Assembly (NCBI GenBank): GCA_911728435.2
Contig: OU452199.1
Coordinates: forward strand, 1,860,001 to 1,924,000
From: Apoderus coryli
Lineage: Eukaryota; Arthropoda; Insecta; Coleoptera; Attelabidae
DNA length: 64,000 nucleotides
Direction of reading: 5' to 3'
In this document: one piece after another, positions 58,101 through 63,408 of the stretch
Layout of the letters: each line of letters opens with the position of its first letter
Position numbering within the stretch: position 1 is the first letter of the stretch
Program-made: the position numbers and the translations under genes
Notes under the pieces: model-generated
What the model saw: only the letters and a program-made list of their open reading frames with translations
Told to the model about the DNA's origin: nothing
Databases searched by the model: none

Positions 58101-61100
58101 ACTCTTGAATGCTAATTAAATCCAGCCGAATACCAAAAAGTGTAACGGGTATGCAGAGTTTTCACGAACTACGCATGCTCCTCAGTAACTTATTTTCAGT
58201 ACAGAGCTGCCATATTTAAAACTATTTTGTCGTTCGCCTTACAGAATTTATGCGACATATCTGTTTTATAAATAAATGCATATGTTGCGTCATACGGAAC
58301 TGCTTGACAAAATCAAATAATTAAATGTTATCGGTAAAATTGCATACTGTTTAGTTTTCAGCGATATGAACGAAACATTTTTTTCCAAATCTTATTAAAT
58401 TTAGGAGATTTCGCAGCAGCGTCTGTTTTCGCAAATGACGTTTCTCGTAGTGGGAATATCTGTCAGAGTCGGCTTCACAACAATTCAGATAGGTTTTATA
58501 ATTGAGTTATGGTTTTATTCGTGGTATATTTTAATTGTTGATAGATATACCTATTTGTAATTAAAATTGTTTTTAATATTTGTTATTTTGGTTTTAGTTC
58601 GTTTATTTAACAAACAATGAGGTGTATAGTGTTGTGGTTTAAAAATGAAGGTCTCATTCCTGGTATTAAATATTTTCAGTAGGTTATTGTTTCGGGTTTC
58701 TAACAGTCTCAGTTTGAGTCAATATGATACCATTGACATGATACTCATTTTTAGCTTGACAAAAAAAAGACATGAGGTTTGGATGCGGGCATTGGGATCC
58801 TAGTACAGAAAATTTATGTCATGAGAATGTCATATGCAGTAAGCATTTCGCTGCAGAAGATATCATTTGTAGAGAAGACTGCAAGAGGATCACCCTCGTA
58901 CCCGATGCAGTTCCCAAACTTTTGTTGAAAAGAAGAGATTATGTAAATGAGAGTGGAAGTTAAATTCTTAATCGTTTGATATCAAGACACTGTTTACTTA
59001 AAAGCAGTCTGTCAAAAATGCATGATATGTATGTCAAGAATATATGTCCTACGTTGTGTAGGTATACAAAGTTCGTTTGAATTCTGTTGTTAAACTGGAA
59101 TATACTTAATTATAGAATCCTCCATGAAATTGCTGAGAATACAAGTTCTACCAACCATGTTTTGTCACAAAATACTATTGCGAGTAGTACGGATGATATG
59201 GAAGTGGTTTACATGGACACGGAAAATATTTGTGAAGTCACTGTTTCTTGCACCCCTTCTTTGAAGGCTGTAGAGAGGTAAGACGCCTAAGGTGGTTGTA
59301 TAAACAAACAAATATTATATAATAATAAAATAAATAATTAGAATGCTCATGTCCTTAAGATATTTTCCAGTATTAGAATTTTTACTTATTTCTCGTTTCT
59401 GCTTAGATTTATTATTATTGGGTTGTACCTGTTAGACAATAAAGTATTTAGATATTTAATGTAATTTTTTATTTCGTAAATTCCTTTATTCCATTTTTTT
59501 ATTTGAATGTTACCAAATGGTAAAATTTAATTTTAAATATACCTATAACAGTAATATTACATTTAATCAAAGCCGGTCCTGTTGAAAAATAAGTTACTGG
59601 TGATCATGCGCATTATGGACAGCTCTACACTTTTGGTACTACGGGATTATCATTCTAGAGATAATATAAGATTTCTGTGATCCAGCCAAATTATCGACTT
59701 CATTAAGAAGATTGAACTACGTTCGTCTTATTGTTAGTCGTAGATTCTACCCCCAAAAGGTGGGGGATTTTTTTGAGACACCCGGTATAAATAGGTATGA
59801 GCCACAATAAACCCTCGGTGGTCGTAGCGTCGAGTCCAGTGCAGACCCACCCATTTTGAACCTACCTTTCTTCGCTCTGCGAGTGGTCATCTGCTCCTTC
59901 TCGACAAGTAAAGTCAGCTAAATGTGTTAACGTATCTTGTGACTATTTGTGAGTTGTAAGTGTCAGTAACAACGAAAAATCGGCTTAGCATCGAGCCTAA
60001 ATCCTCTACCGCCCAAATATCTTCGTCGATACTTATGAAGATGGGGGACATAATTAAATTTTCTAGGCCTCTCACTATTGTGATAGAAAACTGTAAAATT
60101 GTCAATATTTTGGAAACTATAAATATATATAACAACAAAACAACAGGTTTGCCATTTAAAAATTTTGATTTTTGACACTTTTGATTTTGATACCCTTTGG
60201 AAATTTTAGATTTTGTACTAAGCAGAACTTTTTATGAAGAATAACTTTTTTTCGTAAAATTAATAATAAAAAAGTTTTTCATATGATGATCGACACACTG
60301 TAGAAACTAGACCTAAATTTGTATCAAATCATTTGTAAATCAAATTCAACAAAATGCCCTTGAATTGGATGGAGACATTTTGGTTTTCCAGGAAGGAGCA
60401 AAGAACTTGGGACTTGTTCTGGATCACAAACTGCGATTCAAGGACCATATAACATCAAAACTTAAAATCGGATATGGAATGTTAAAAAAATTATACCCTC
60501 ACCGACATTCGTTAAATGTAACCTTGAAGATTCGTATGTGTGATGCTCTTGTCTTATCGCACTTAAACTACTGTGACAGCATCTACGGTCCTTGTCTTGA
60601 TAGTGTGGACAGAGGAGAGTTCAGAAGTTGCTTGCGGTTCATATTTGGCATTCGAAGAAGACATCGCATATCTCACAAACTTAAGGAGGCAGGTTGGCTG
60701 AATATGTATAACAGACGCATTCACCATTCAACATGCTTCTTTTACAAAATAATAAAATATAAAACCCCTCCTTATCTGCTTAATAGAATTGTGTATAGAA
60801 CTGATGTGCATAATCTAAACATCAGACGTAAAAGTCTAATAACAGTCCCTGTTCATAAAAAGGAAATATTTAAAAGATCGTTCTCTTATAATGTCGCCAC
60901 GCTAGTTAACCGGTTTGTGATTAAGGATTTCTCTCAGAGTTTGCATGTGTTCAGATCCACGATTAAAAAGATATTGCTTGACAGCGTTTAGGCATTTCAT
61001 TTGGGCATTTTGTTTGCACTGTTTTTAACCCAACACTTTATTTTTGTATACTTATGTGTTTTAATATTGTATTTATTGTGTAGTACTGATTTTTTTTGTG

Positions 61101-63239
61101 TATTGTTTCTTGGGCTTCAACAGCACTCAACCTAGTTGAAAGGCTGAGATTTCACGCCCTTTAGTTCTAATGGTTGTAATAATACATTTTTTGTACAAAT
61201 TTATGTAATACCTTTTGGAACTAATAAACATATATTATTATTATTGTATACGTTCCCAAATCTGGATCTACCTCGATTATAATTCTGTCGCATCTGCTGC
61301 CTCGACTCCCTATTATCTATAGCTGGAATCTGATCATCCACAACCAATTGTGTGGTAGTTATCGGTACATTCTCTTCAACGCTATCTTTACTCTCCGTTT
61401 CTACATTATGTCCGATTGGCTGAACATTTTCCTGCTCCACAACTGGCTGTGAGGAAATATCTTCCACCGATGGATTACCATTACCCACATCATTCTCCAA
61501 CATTCGTTTACCATCGTCTTCCTGTGTCTTGATTGGTAGTTCTTCAGTCTCTTCCTTATTGTCTGTTAAAGGATTTACACTTACATCTTCTGCTTCTTCA
61601 GATACTGGAGGGTTATTTTCATTGTTGGAGTTGATAGAGTTCATATCGTTACTTATTTGATTGTCATCGTTAATTATTGTTGATTGTTCATTGTTGTTGC
61701 CGCTGAGAATTATGGGAATTGATGGATTTGGAACGACATCTTCGTTAGAGTTTTCATTTCCAATCAAATCTGGGTTATTGTTCGTATCGCCTAAGTTATT
61801 AACGCCGATATTACCAAGACCTGTGAAACGAACATTCTGTTAGAAGCTAGAATAGAGGTTCTTATAGGATATTAAGCATCAAGGGCGGTAAAGCATTCGT
61901 TGCAGTCCGCCGCTGTATAGACGCACGAGTGAGCGAAGCGAGCGAGGGCAGCTATACAGCAAAGGGCTGCAGCGGCTTTACCGCCAGTAGTGCTTACAAC
62001 TGTTTTTCGCTTGCTGCAAAAATTAAAAAGAGCGGGCGCTAAATGGTCAGTTAACTCTCAATTTGCCTACCCTGGCTAACGTATTGAGCGACTATTCGAA
62101 TATACAAATCAAACATTTACCAACAGCAGTATCTGAGTCATTATTTAAAGCACTAAGCTCCCCATTAAGCTCATCCAAGTTATGTGTTGCAAACGGTAAA
62201 TGTAAATCATCCAAATTCATCGTGGTATTTTTTTTATCATTTTTACAGGAACAACAAAAACCAGTACTGTACGGTATTTCTTCGCCATTGTATTTGACTG
62301 AACCACATGCAGAATGTTTATTTTCGTCATTACAACCTTTATAACCGTCATTATCTTTATTTAAGACCTGTAAGAATATACTAAAAGGTTAGAGTTATGC
62401 CTTTATACAGCAAAATGAACTCCGTTAACTTTTTAAATTGCTGTTTGGGAAAAACATGTCTTAAATGAAAGTTTGTACATCATTCGAGCCTCATCATGCC
62501 ACTCGAACTACATACCTTCTCTTTGGCTTCAGAATTTACAGTACATTCGCTTTTCATCTGATACATTTCTGTAATCGGATGCTGCCTTATCTTCAACACA
62601 TACGGATTGAGTAGTCGTTGTTTTTTCTCTGTCAATGGATCGAATACATGATCAATAACAATGTATTGTCCCTTACAATTCGGTGATTCTCCACCGTGAT
62701 TCGTCACTTTAATCGTTAACAACAATTTCTTGATGCAATCCTTCAATTCATCTAGAAAAAGTTTAAATAAAATTGTATCATTAGTGGGACTTGAACCGAG
62801 GTCCCTCAGATCCAGCCCAATCTCTTTACCAACTAAGCTACTAATTATTTTATTTTTATTTTACAATAAATCGTTTCTTAGATGCACAGCGGTTAAGGTG
62901 GTGAAAGATTACTGTGTGCACGTTATTTTTTGATTGATATATGTTCCTACCAATATTTACAAGATCCTCATCAACTGAATGATCACATTTCTTAGTTGTA
63001 GATGCCGCTGTTGTTGATTTCGGTGTTTCCTCGCATTCGCCACATTCATTAGCACCTCTAGAGCATTTTACTAGAAGCGCCTTGACTTCAAAATTTGTTG
63101 TTTCTGTGTTCAAGTTGCTTGAACTCGATAAATCGTTTGGGACTTCAGGTTGGTTGTGTTCTGCCTCAACTATTTTATTATTACACAAAATTGAAATCCC
63201 AACTATAAAATATATGATTACAATGATGCTAATGTGCAT
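40076..63239 (-). CDS. HAP2: HAP2/GCS1 gamete fusogen (14 exons)
   Basis: My model joins exons 62951-63239, 62516-62751, 62121-62367, 61272-61820, 57624-57827, 49988-50299, 49764-49924, 46254-46431, 46026-46199, 45767-45969, 43396-43648, 43125-43337, 40172-40459 and 40076-40110. They total 3342 nt, 1113 aa, with every junction in phase and all introns GT-AG. Family marks: signal peptide, IPYSTGFCCSC, RGGQDC, HCLEFSDVWYTVYKL, HRLLIPE, CNKAGVGYEGFVNQPNRC, a Cys-rich CICVWHCSCSC block and a membrane anchor. HAP2 sits on the gamete surface, usually the male one, and inserts into the partner membrane to merge the two; its fold is that of class II fusion proteins. Exon 5 and the donor of exon 4 are the least certain parts. 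No disabling change was seen. Confidence 0.92.
40172..40459 (-). CDS. HAP2: HAP2 exon 13: tail with second hydrophobic stretch
   Basis: Reads HQVVYDPDGWPVHPQTNKK, then FLFFFIYPFATIVMII, then a Cys-containing hydrophilic tail. Acceptor TTTTCCAG; donor AAAA/GTAAGA. The assignment to HAP2 rests on phase, strand and the join at EYYEP-E, as tails of this family are poorly conserved. Confidence 0.75.
40896..41450. mobile_element. Mariner-type MITE in HAP2 intron 12
   Basis: CAGGGTGTAATACACTGATA at about 40898, with GAAACCATGCATTGTTGGA behind it, is mirrored at about 41385-41425 (TCCAACAATACATGGTTTC). The outer right tip has decayed. A separate CAGGGTATTCC tip lies at 41142. No coding capacity. Confidence 0.65.
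41697..43104 (+). mobile_element. Tc1-like transposon remnant in HAP2 intron 12
   Basis: GCGTCAAAAGTAAAGCAAC near 41704 is the inverse of GTTGCTTTACTTTTG near 42886, and a second GTTGCTCTACTTTTGTCCCA with CATAGTG and TA closes the element at about 43104. Between them lies a transposase remnant. The left end is less sure. Confidence 0.65.
41828..42758 (+). pseudogene. Tc1-family transposase pseudogene
   Basis: Broken frames show MPRGIPISKELK at the start, SQNDPWMSAPRIIAEI (paired-type DNA-binding part), then a 42058-42306 frame with RLEFARGHLNWTVDDW and a damaged LFxDETRY (first Asp). QQDNDPKHF (second Asp) follows near 42513 and NPCDEVERGI, in place of the usual NPIExxW, near 42620. Several stops and frame changes: inactive. 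Confidence 0.78.
43125..43337 (-). CDS. HAP2: HAP2 exon 12: hydrophobic segment
   Basis: Holds SYILLSLFIVLLLMGLL, a clear membrane-spanning stretch, then a second fairly hydrophobic part (VGVCIVPVSLWGLDVIL) and KPIKEYYEP. A Tc1 element ends only about 20 bp past the donor (CCAG/GTTAGT). Confidence 0.88.
43396..43648 (-). CDS. HAP2: HAP2 exon 11: Cys-rich membrane-near block
   Basis: Reads CSLEVMNSNDELIA, then CICVWHCSCSCL and LKCKPLN, ending AAGFQ. The Cys cluster matches the region just outside the membrane in HAP2. The acceptor TTCAG at 43649 keeps phase 0 with exon 10. Confidence 0.88.
43856..45510 (+). mobile_element. Jockey-like LINE in HAP2 intron 10, 5' truncated
   Basis: Reads SGPDGIPSFVIRDCA, SFPSDWKSSRVTPVHKKGD, HGFFPGRSTSTNL, SKAFDRLDHGILL, SSGVPQGSVLGPLLFL and LLYADDFKVYS (catalytic YADD intact). 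A stop near 44126, a frame change near 44745 and a run of C at 45283-45294 that shifts the end break the protein. The 3' end is CTTCAATAAATACATC near 45495. Same family as 10373-11815. It is antisense to HAP2. Confidence 0.88.
45511..45766. other. HAP2 intron 10, exon-proximal part
   Basis: No further feature seen. Confidence 0.4.
45767..45969 (-). CDS. HAP2: HAP2 exon 10
   Basis: Reads KIFNSGLVSSVFYISIKDCP, the NTGxxxAxFxVxVxxC block, then QPALISPQHQHIFSLEIHCE. The donor is GAG/GTATAT at 45766; the frame that runs on to 45677 is intron read-through. Acceptor TTTCTTTCAG. Confidence 0.85.
46026..46199 (-). CDS. HAP2: HAP2 exon 9
   Basis: Reads GCYFLKNYVDLADNPIRGCN, then LTLHVKNAHC and VEMQIKADFNV. 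Acceptor TTTTTAG; donor ACAG/GTAAGT, phase 1. Confidence 0.9.
46254..46431 (-). CDS. HAP2: HAP2 exon 8: CNKAGVGYEGF motif
   Basis: Reads SCNKAGVGYEGFVNQPNRC, then SCLGKQPKQMWQHD, one of the best conserved blocks of the family (CNKIGVSY..F..QP..C). Donor AAAG/GTGAAT; the following intron is only 54 bp. Confidence 0.95.
46520..49570 (+). repeat. 3 kb minisatellite in HAP2 intron 7
   Basis: About 90-100 copies of a unit near 31-33 bp. The unit is CTGTAAAATTATTGAG followed by one of three tails: AAAAATACTCCAAAAAA, AACACAACTTAAAAAAA or AAAACTACTCCAAAAAA. Blocks of several units recur as a higher order: for example the GTTGAGTTT-type break (AACATTGAATTTATTGAG) appears near 47037, 47257, 47448 and 47697, about 190-250 bp apart, and an ACTTTGAAATTATTGAG block recurs many times from 48113. 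Open frames on both strands with 11-residue periods (KTVKLLRKILQ) are by-products of the 33-bp period. Confidence 0.93.
49764..49924 (-). CDS. HAP2: HAP2 exon 7
   Basis: Reads NIIASYSLKN, then HRLLIPEVGRN and YPEVEGGPGEYL, the LLIP and PExxGGPxE region of HAP2. Acceptor GGTTTTAG; donor TTG/GTAAAG, phase 0. The next intron holds the 3 kb minisatellite. Confidence 0.9.
49988..50299 (-). CDS. HAP2: HAP2 exon 6: RGGQDC and HCLEFSDVWY
   Basis: Holds KRGGQDCYDTF, then HCLEFSDVWYTVYKLKKP, VYEK and HWKDLTRGKPIIIGTE, all close to the family consensus. Acceptor ATCTTTAG; donor ACTG/GTAACT. The minus-strand frame upstream of 50299 is intron read-through. Confidence 0.93.
50300..51003. other. HAP2 intron 5, next to exon 6
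   Basis: Open minus-strand frame up to 50654 is intron read-through of exon 6. No other feature seen. Confidence 0.45.
51004..51022. repeat. 19-bp direct repeat, left of the nested element
   Basis: TATAGATTTTGTACATATA; an identical copy lies at 54194-54212, right at the other end of the element. Confidence 0.9.
51073..52624 (-). mobile_element. LINE inserted in the mariner-type element
   Basis: On the minus strand the frame runs from WKKSRIVPVFKSADKSNIGN and GNYRPISILSNF, through a frame change near 52330, then DVIYTDFAKAFDRVDHG, SGVPQGSNLGPLLFLLFVND, KLMFADDLKIF (catalytic FADD), TDLGIIFDSKLSF and a C-terminus with RARTNVLLRSP. The 3' tail is (TTA)n at 51073-51085, directly against mariner sequence. 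It is 5' truncated and has one frame change plus otherwise open frames, so it is fairly young. Same family as 3618-4275. Confidence 0.9.
52736..53370 (+). pseudogene. Transposase remnant of the CCGGGTATT family
   Basis: Open frame 52736-53137 reads KVFRRLAVRLRETGSVRVDP (DNA-binding part), then LDFCYWLRDMYTENPQFLSQ and ILWTDKPVF (first Asp; the usual E after D is K). A changed frame reads MSEVEHQSRWSVNVWCGIVD, GRIIGP, and after a deletion FYLWGRIKKHGLPNTT. The middle, with the second Asp, is missing. Inactive. Confidence 0.75.
54194..54212. repeat. 19-bp direct repeat, right of the nested element
   Basis: TATAGATTTTGTACATATA, identical to 51004-51022. Confidence 0.9.
54215..54600 (+). mobile_element. 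CR1-like LINE 3' fragment
   Basis: 54281-54420 reads RIIYRTDVPNVNVRRKDMIT and FRRSFSYNLAKH, close to 60780-60900 of the LINE at 60305-61246. It ends in an ATTATTATTATTATT run at 54581-54597. Confidence 0.75.
54601..56078. other. HAP2 intron 5, no gene
   Basis: AT-rich, with another ATTATTATTATTATT tail at 54800-54816 (probably a second LINE end) and a hammerhead-like motif at 55098. Overlapping frames at 55202-55475 on both strands have no domain. Confidence 0.4.
55098..55136 (+). ncRNA. Minimal type I hammerhead-like ribozyme motif
   Basis: Outer stem GCCA (55098-55101) with TGGC (55133-55136); core CTGATGA (55102-55108); stem II GGAC/GTCC around loop GTGTA, with one bulged T; GAAAC (55123-55127); short stem III AC/GT with loop AT; cleavage triplet GTC (55130-55132). 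This is the layout of the small hammerheads reported in Penelope-like elements and retrozymes. Activity is not shown by sequence, and stem III is very short. Confidence 0.45.
56079..57050. repeat. Two-unit palindromic repeat cluster in HAP2 intron 5
   Basis: Two units (about 56079-56558 and 56560-57045) of the family seen at 31094-32515. Each opens with TGTCCACGGATAGAGTTTGG or a variant and closes with its inverse; the centres of the two units are in opposite orientation, so the block is a palindrome of about 970 bp with its centre near 56560. Confidence 0.88.
57051..57623. other. HAP2 intron 5, near exon 5
   Basis: The 80-codon plus-strand frame at 57146-57388 has no recognisable domain. 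Nothing else seen. Confidence 0.4.
57624..57827 (-). CDS. HAP2: HAP2 exon 5 (tentative)
   Basis: Open frame reading MANKMRDGRYDGYGTFKEAD, then Asn-rich, then FYPSVDAHDSR, ending in donor AGAG/GTATTA. Its end phase fits exon 6 exactly (Gly across the junction). The acceptor (GAATGAAAAG) is poor, and no family motif is seen, so this exon may be skipped or start elsewhere. It continues the Asn-rich insertion of exon 4. Confidence 0.5.
58065..58072. repeat. 8-bp target site duplication, left, P-like element B
   Basis: ATCCAGCC; identical copy at 59680-59687. Confidence 0.9.
58073..59679 (+). mobile_element. P-like DNA element, copy B (1607 bp) in HAP2 intron 4
   Basis: Same ends as copy A (CATAGAAATCTTATATTATA and the inverse of CACAGAAATCTTATATTAT), with a perfect 8-bp duplication. 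It holds a split THAP domain (58617-58678 and 58755-58960), a later exon-like frame (acceptor TTATAG, then HEIAENTSSTNHVLSQ to VER, donor AGAG/GTAAGA at 59279) and an AATAAAG signal near 59437. No transposase catalytic part remains. It lies about 245 bp upstream of HAP2 exon 5 (minus strand), antisense. Confidence 0.9.
58617..58960 (+). pseudogene. THAP-domain exons of P-like element B
   Basis: The first exon (58617-58678) reads MRCIVLWFKNEGLIPGIKYF and ends at GTAGGT. After an intron with acceptor TTTTTAG, the second exon (from 58755) reads LTKKRHEVWMRALG, then by a change of frame DPSTENLCHENVICSKHF and RITLVPDAVPKLL. This is the full order of a THAP domain: Cys, FxxF-like, the conserved W, C-x2-H, and AVP at the end. 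The second Cys of the first pair seems replaced (VLWF for VxGC), and the frame change near 58800 breaks it. THAP domains bind the DNA ends in P transposase. Confidence 0.72.
59680..59687. repeat. 8-bp target site duplication, right, P-like element B
   Basis: ATCCAGCC, identical to 58065-58072. Confidence 0.9.
59688..60304. other. HAP2 intron 4: transposon tips
   Basis: GAGACACCCGGTATA at 59775-59789 is an isolated mariner-type right end preceded by a CCCCAAAAGGTGGGG hairpin. From about 60130 to 60302 a stretch (AGAACTTTTTATGAAGAATA, AATAAAAAAGTTTTTC, GACACACTGTA) is a diverged half-unit of the palindromic family at 31.1 and 56.1 kb. Confidence 0.5.
60305..61246 (+). mobile_element. CR1-like LINE fragment in HAP2 intron 4
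   Basis: Open frame 60365-60991 reads NLGLVLDHKLRFKDHI, LSHLNYCDSIYGPCL, FIFGIRRRHRISHKLKEAGW and RIVYRTDVHNLNIRRKS, the C-terminal third of a reverse transcriptase; the catalytic part is lost by 5' truncation. It ends with AATAAACATATATTATTATT at 61223-61245, only some 26 bp from HAP2 exon 4. It is antisense to HAP2. Confidence 0.85.
61272..61820 (-). CDS. HAP2: HAP2 exon 4: long acidic, Asn-rich insertion
   Basis: About 183 codons rich in Asn, Glu, Asp, Ser, Pro and Val, without Cys, in frame with exon 3. It separates GFCCSC from RGGQDC, which lie close together in most HAP2 proteins. The donor chosen (CGAG/GTAGAT) fits the phase of exon 5; an alternative is GAAC/GTATAC at 61254. A LINE tail lies only some 27 bp past the donor. 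Confidence 0.7.
61874..62002. repeat. Small foldback MITE in HAP2 intron 3
   Basis: AAGCATCAAGGGCGGTAAAG at left is mirrored by CTTTACCGCC..AGTGCTT at right, and CGCTGTATAG by CTATACAGC inside. The middle has the near-palindrome GAGTGAGCGAAGCGAGCGAG. The intron is only 300 bp, so the element fills nearly half of it. Confidence 0.75.
62121..62367 (-). CDS. HAP2: HAP2 exon 3: IPYSTGFCCSC motif
   Basis: Holds KYNGEEIPYSTGFCCSC, the hallmark of the HAP2-GCS1 conserved domain, followed by a hydrophilic stretch. Acceptor TTCTTACAG; donor GTTG/GTAAAT, phase 1. Confidence 0.93.
62516..62751 (-). CDS. HAP2: HAP2 exon 2
   Basis: Reads CIKKLLLTIKVTNHG, then EKKQRLLNPYVLKIRQHPIT, matching the family's CxKKxxxTxxV and QRLLNP region. 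Acceptor TTTCTAG; donor AAG/GTATGT, phase 0. Confidence 0.9.
62779..62845 (-). repeat. tRNA-like remnant in HAP2 intron 1
   Basis: On the minus strand TAGCTTAGTTGGTAAAG resembles the A box and GGTTCAAGTCC the B box of tRNA genes, at normal spacing, and outer TTAGT/ACTAA can pair. The T stem has two mismatches, so a tRNA-derived SINE head or dead tRNA copy is more likely than a working tRNA gene. No anticodon is called. Confidence 0.4.
62951..63239 (-). CDS. HAP2: HAP2 exon 1: signal peptide and start of ectodomain
   Basis: ATG at 63239 opens a hydrophobic signal peptide (IIVIIYFIVGISILC) followed by a Ser/Asn/Glu-rich segment and KALLVKCSRG, where the conserved ectodomain begins. Ends in donor ATTG/GTAGGA, phase 1. 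Confidence 0.85.
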
Positions 63240-63408
63240 ATTATGATTTCGACAATCTGTTTGATGTATAAATATAATATAAATCTGTCAAATTGACAGA
63301 TTTCATCAGGCACGTACCCAGGCATGTACAAGAGCGGTCAATGTCCATAAAAATAAATATTGAAGATACCTTAGCTCAAAACATGGAGATCGGGTCGTGC
63401 AGACTTAT
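63240..63408 (-). promoter_or_regulatory. HAP2 upstream region
   Basis: Holds the inverted repeat AAATCTGTCAA/TTGACAGATTT at 63280-63302 and, on the minus strand, an AT-rich TTATATTTATAC stretch. A LINE tail begins at about 63408, so HAP2's own upstream region may be only about 170 bp. Confidence 0.35.

Noticed and set aside
62779..62845. Functional tRNA gene
   Set aside because: T-stem mismatches and no convincing anticodon arm; kept only as a tRNA-like remnant.
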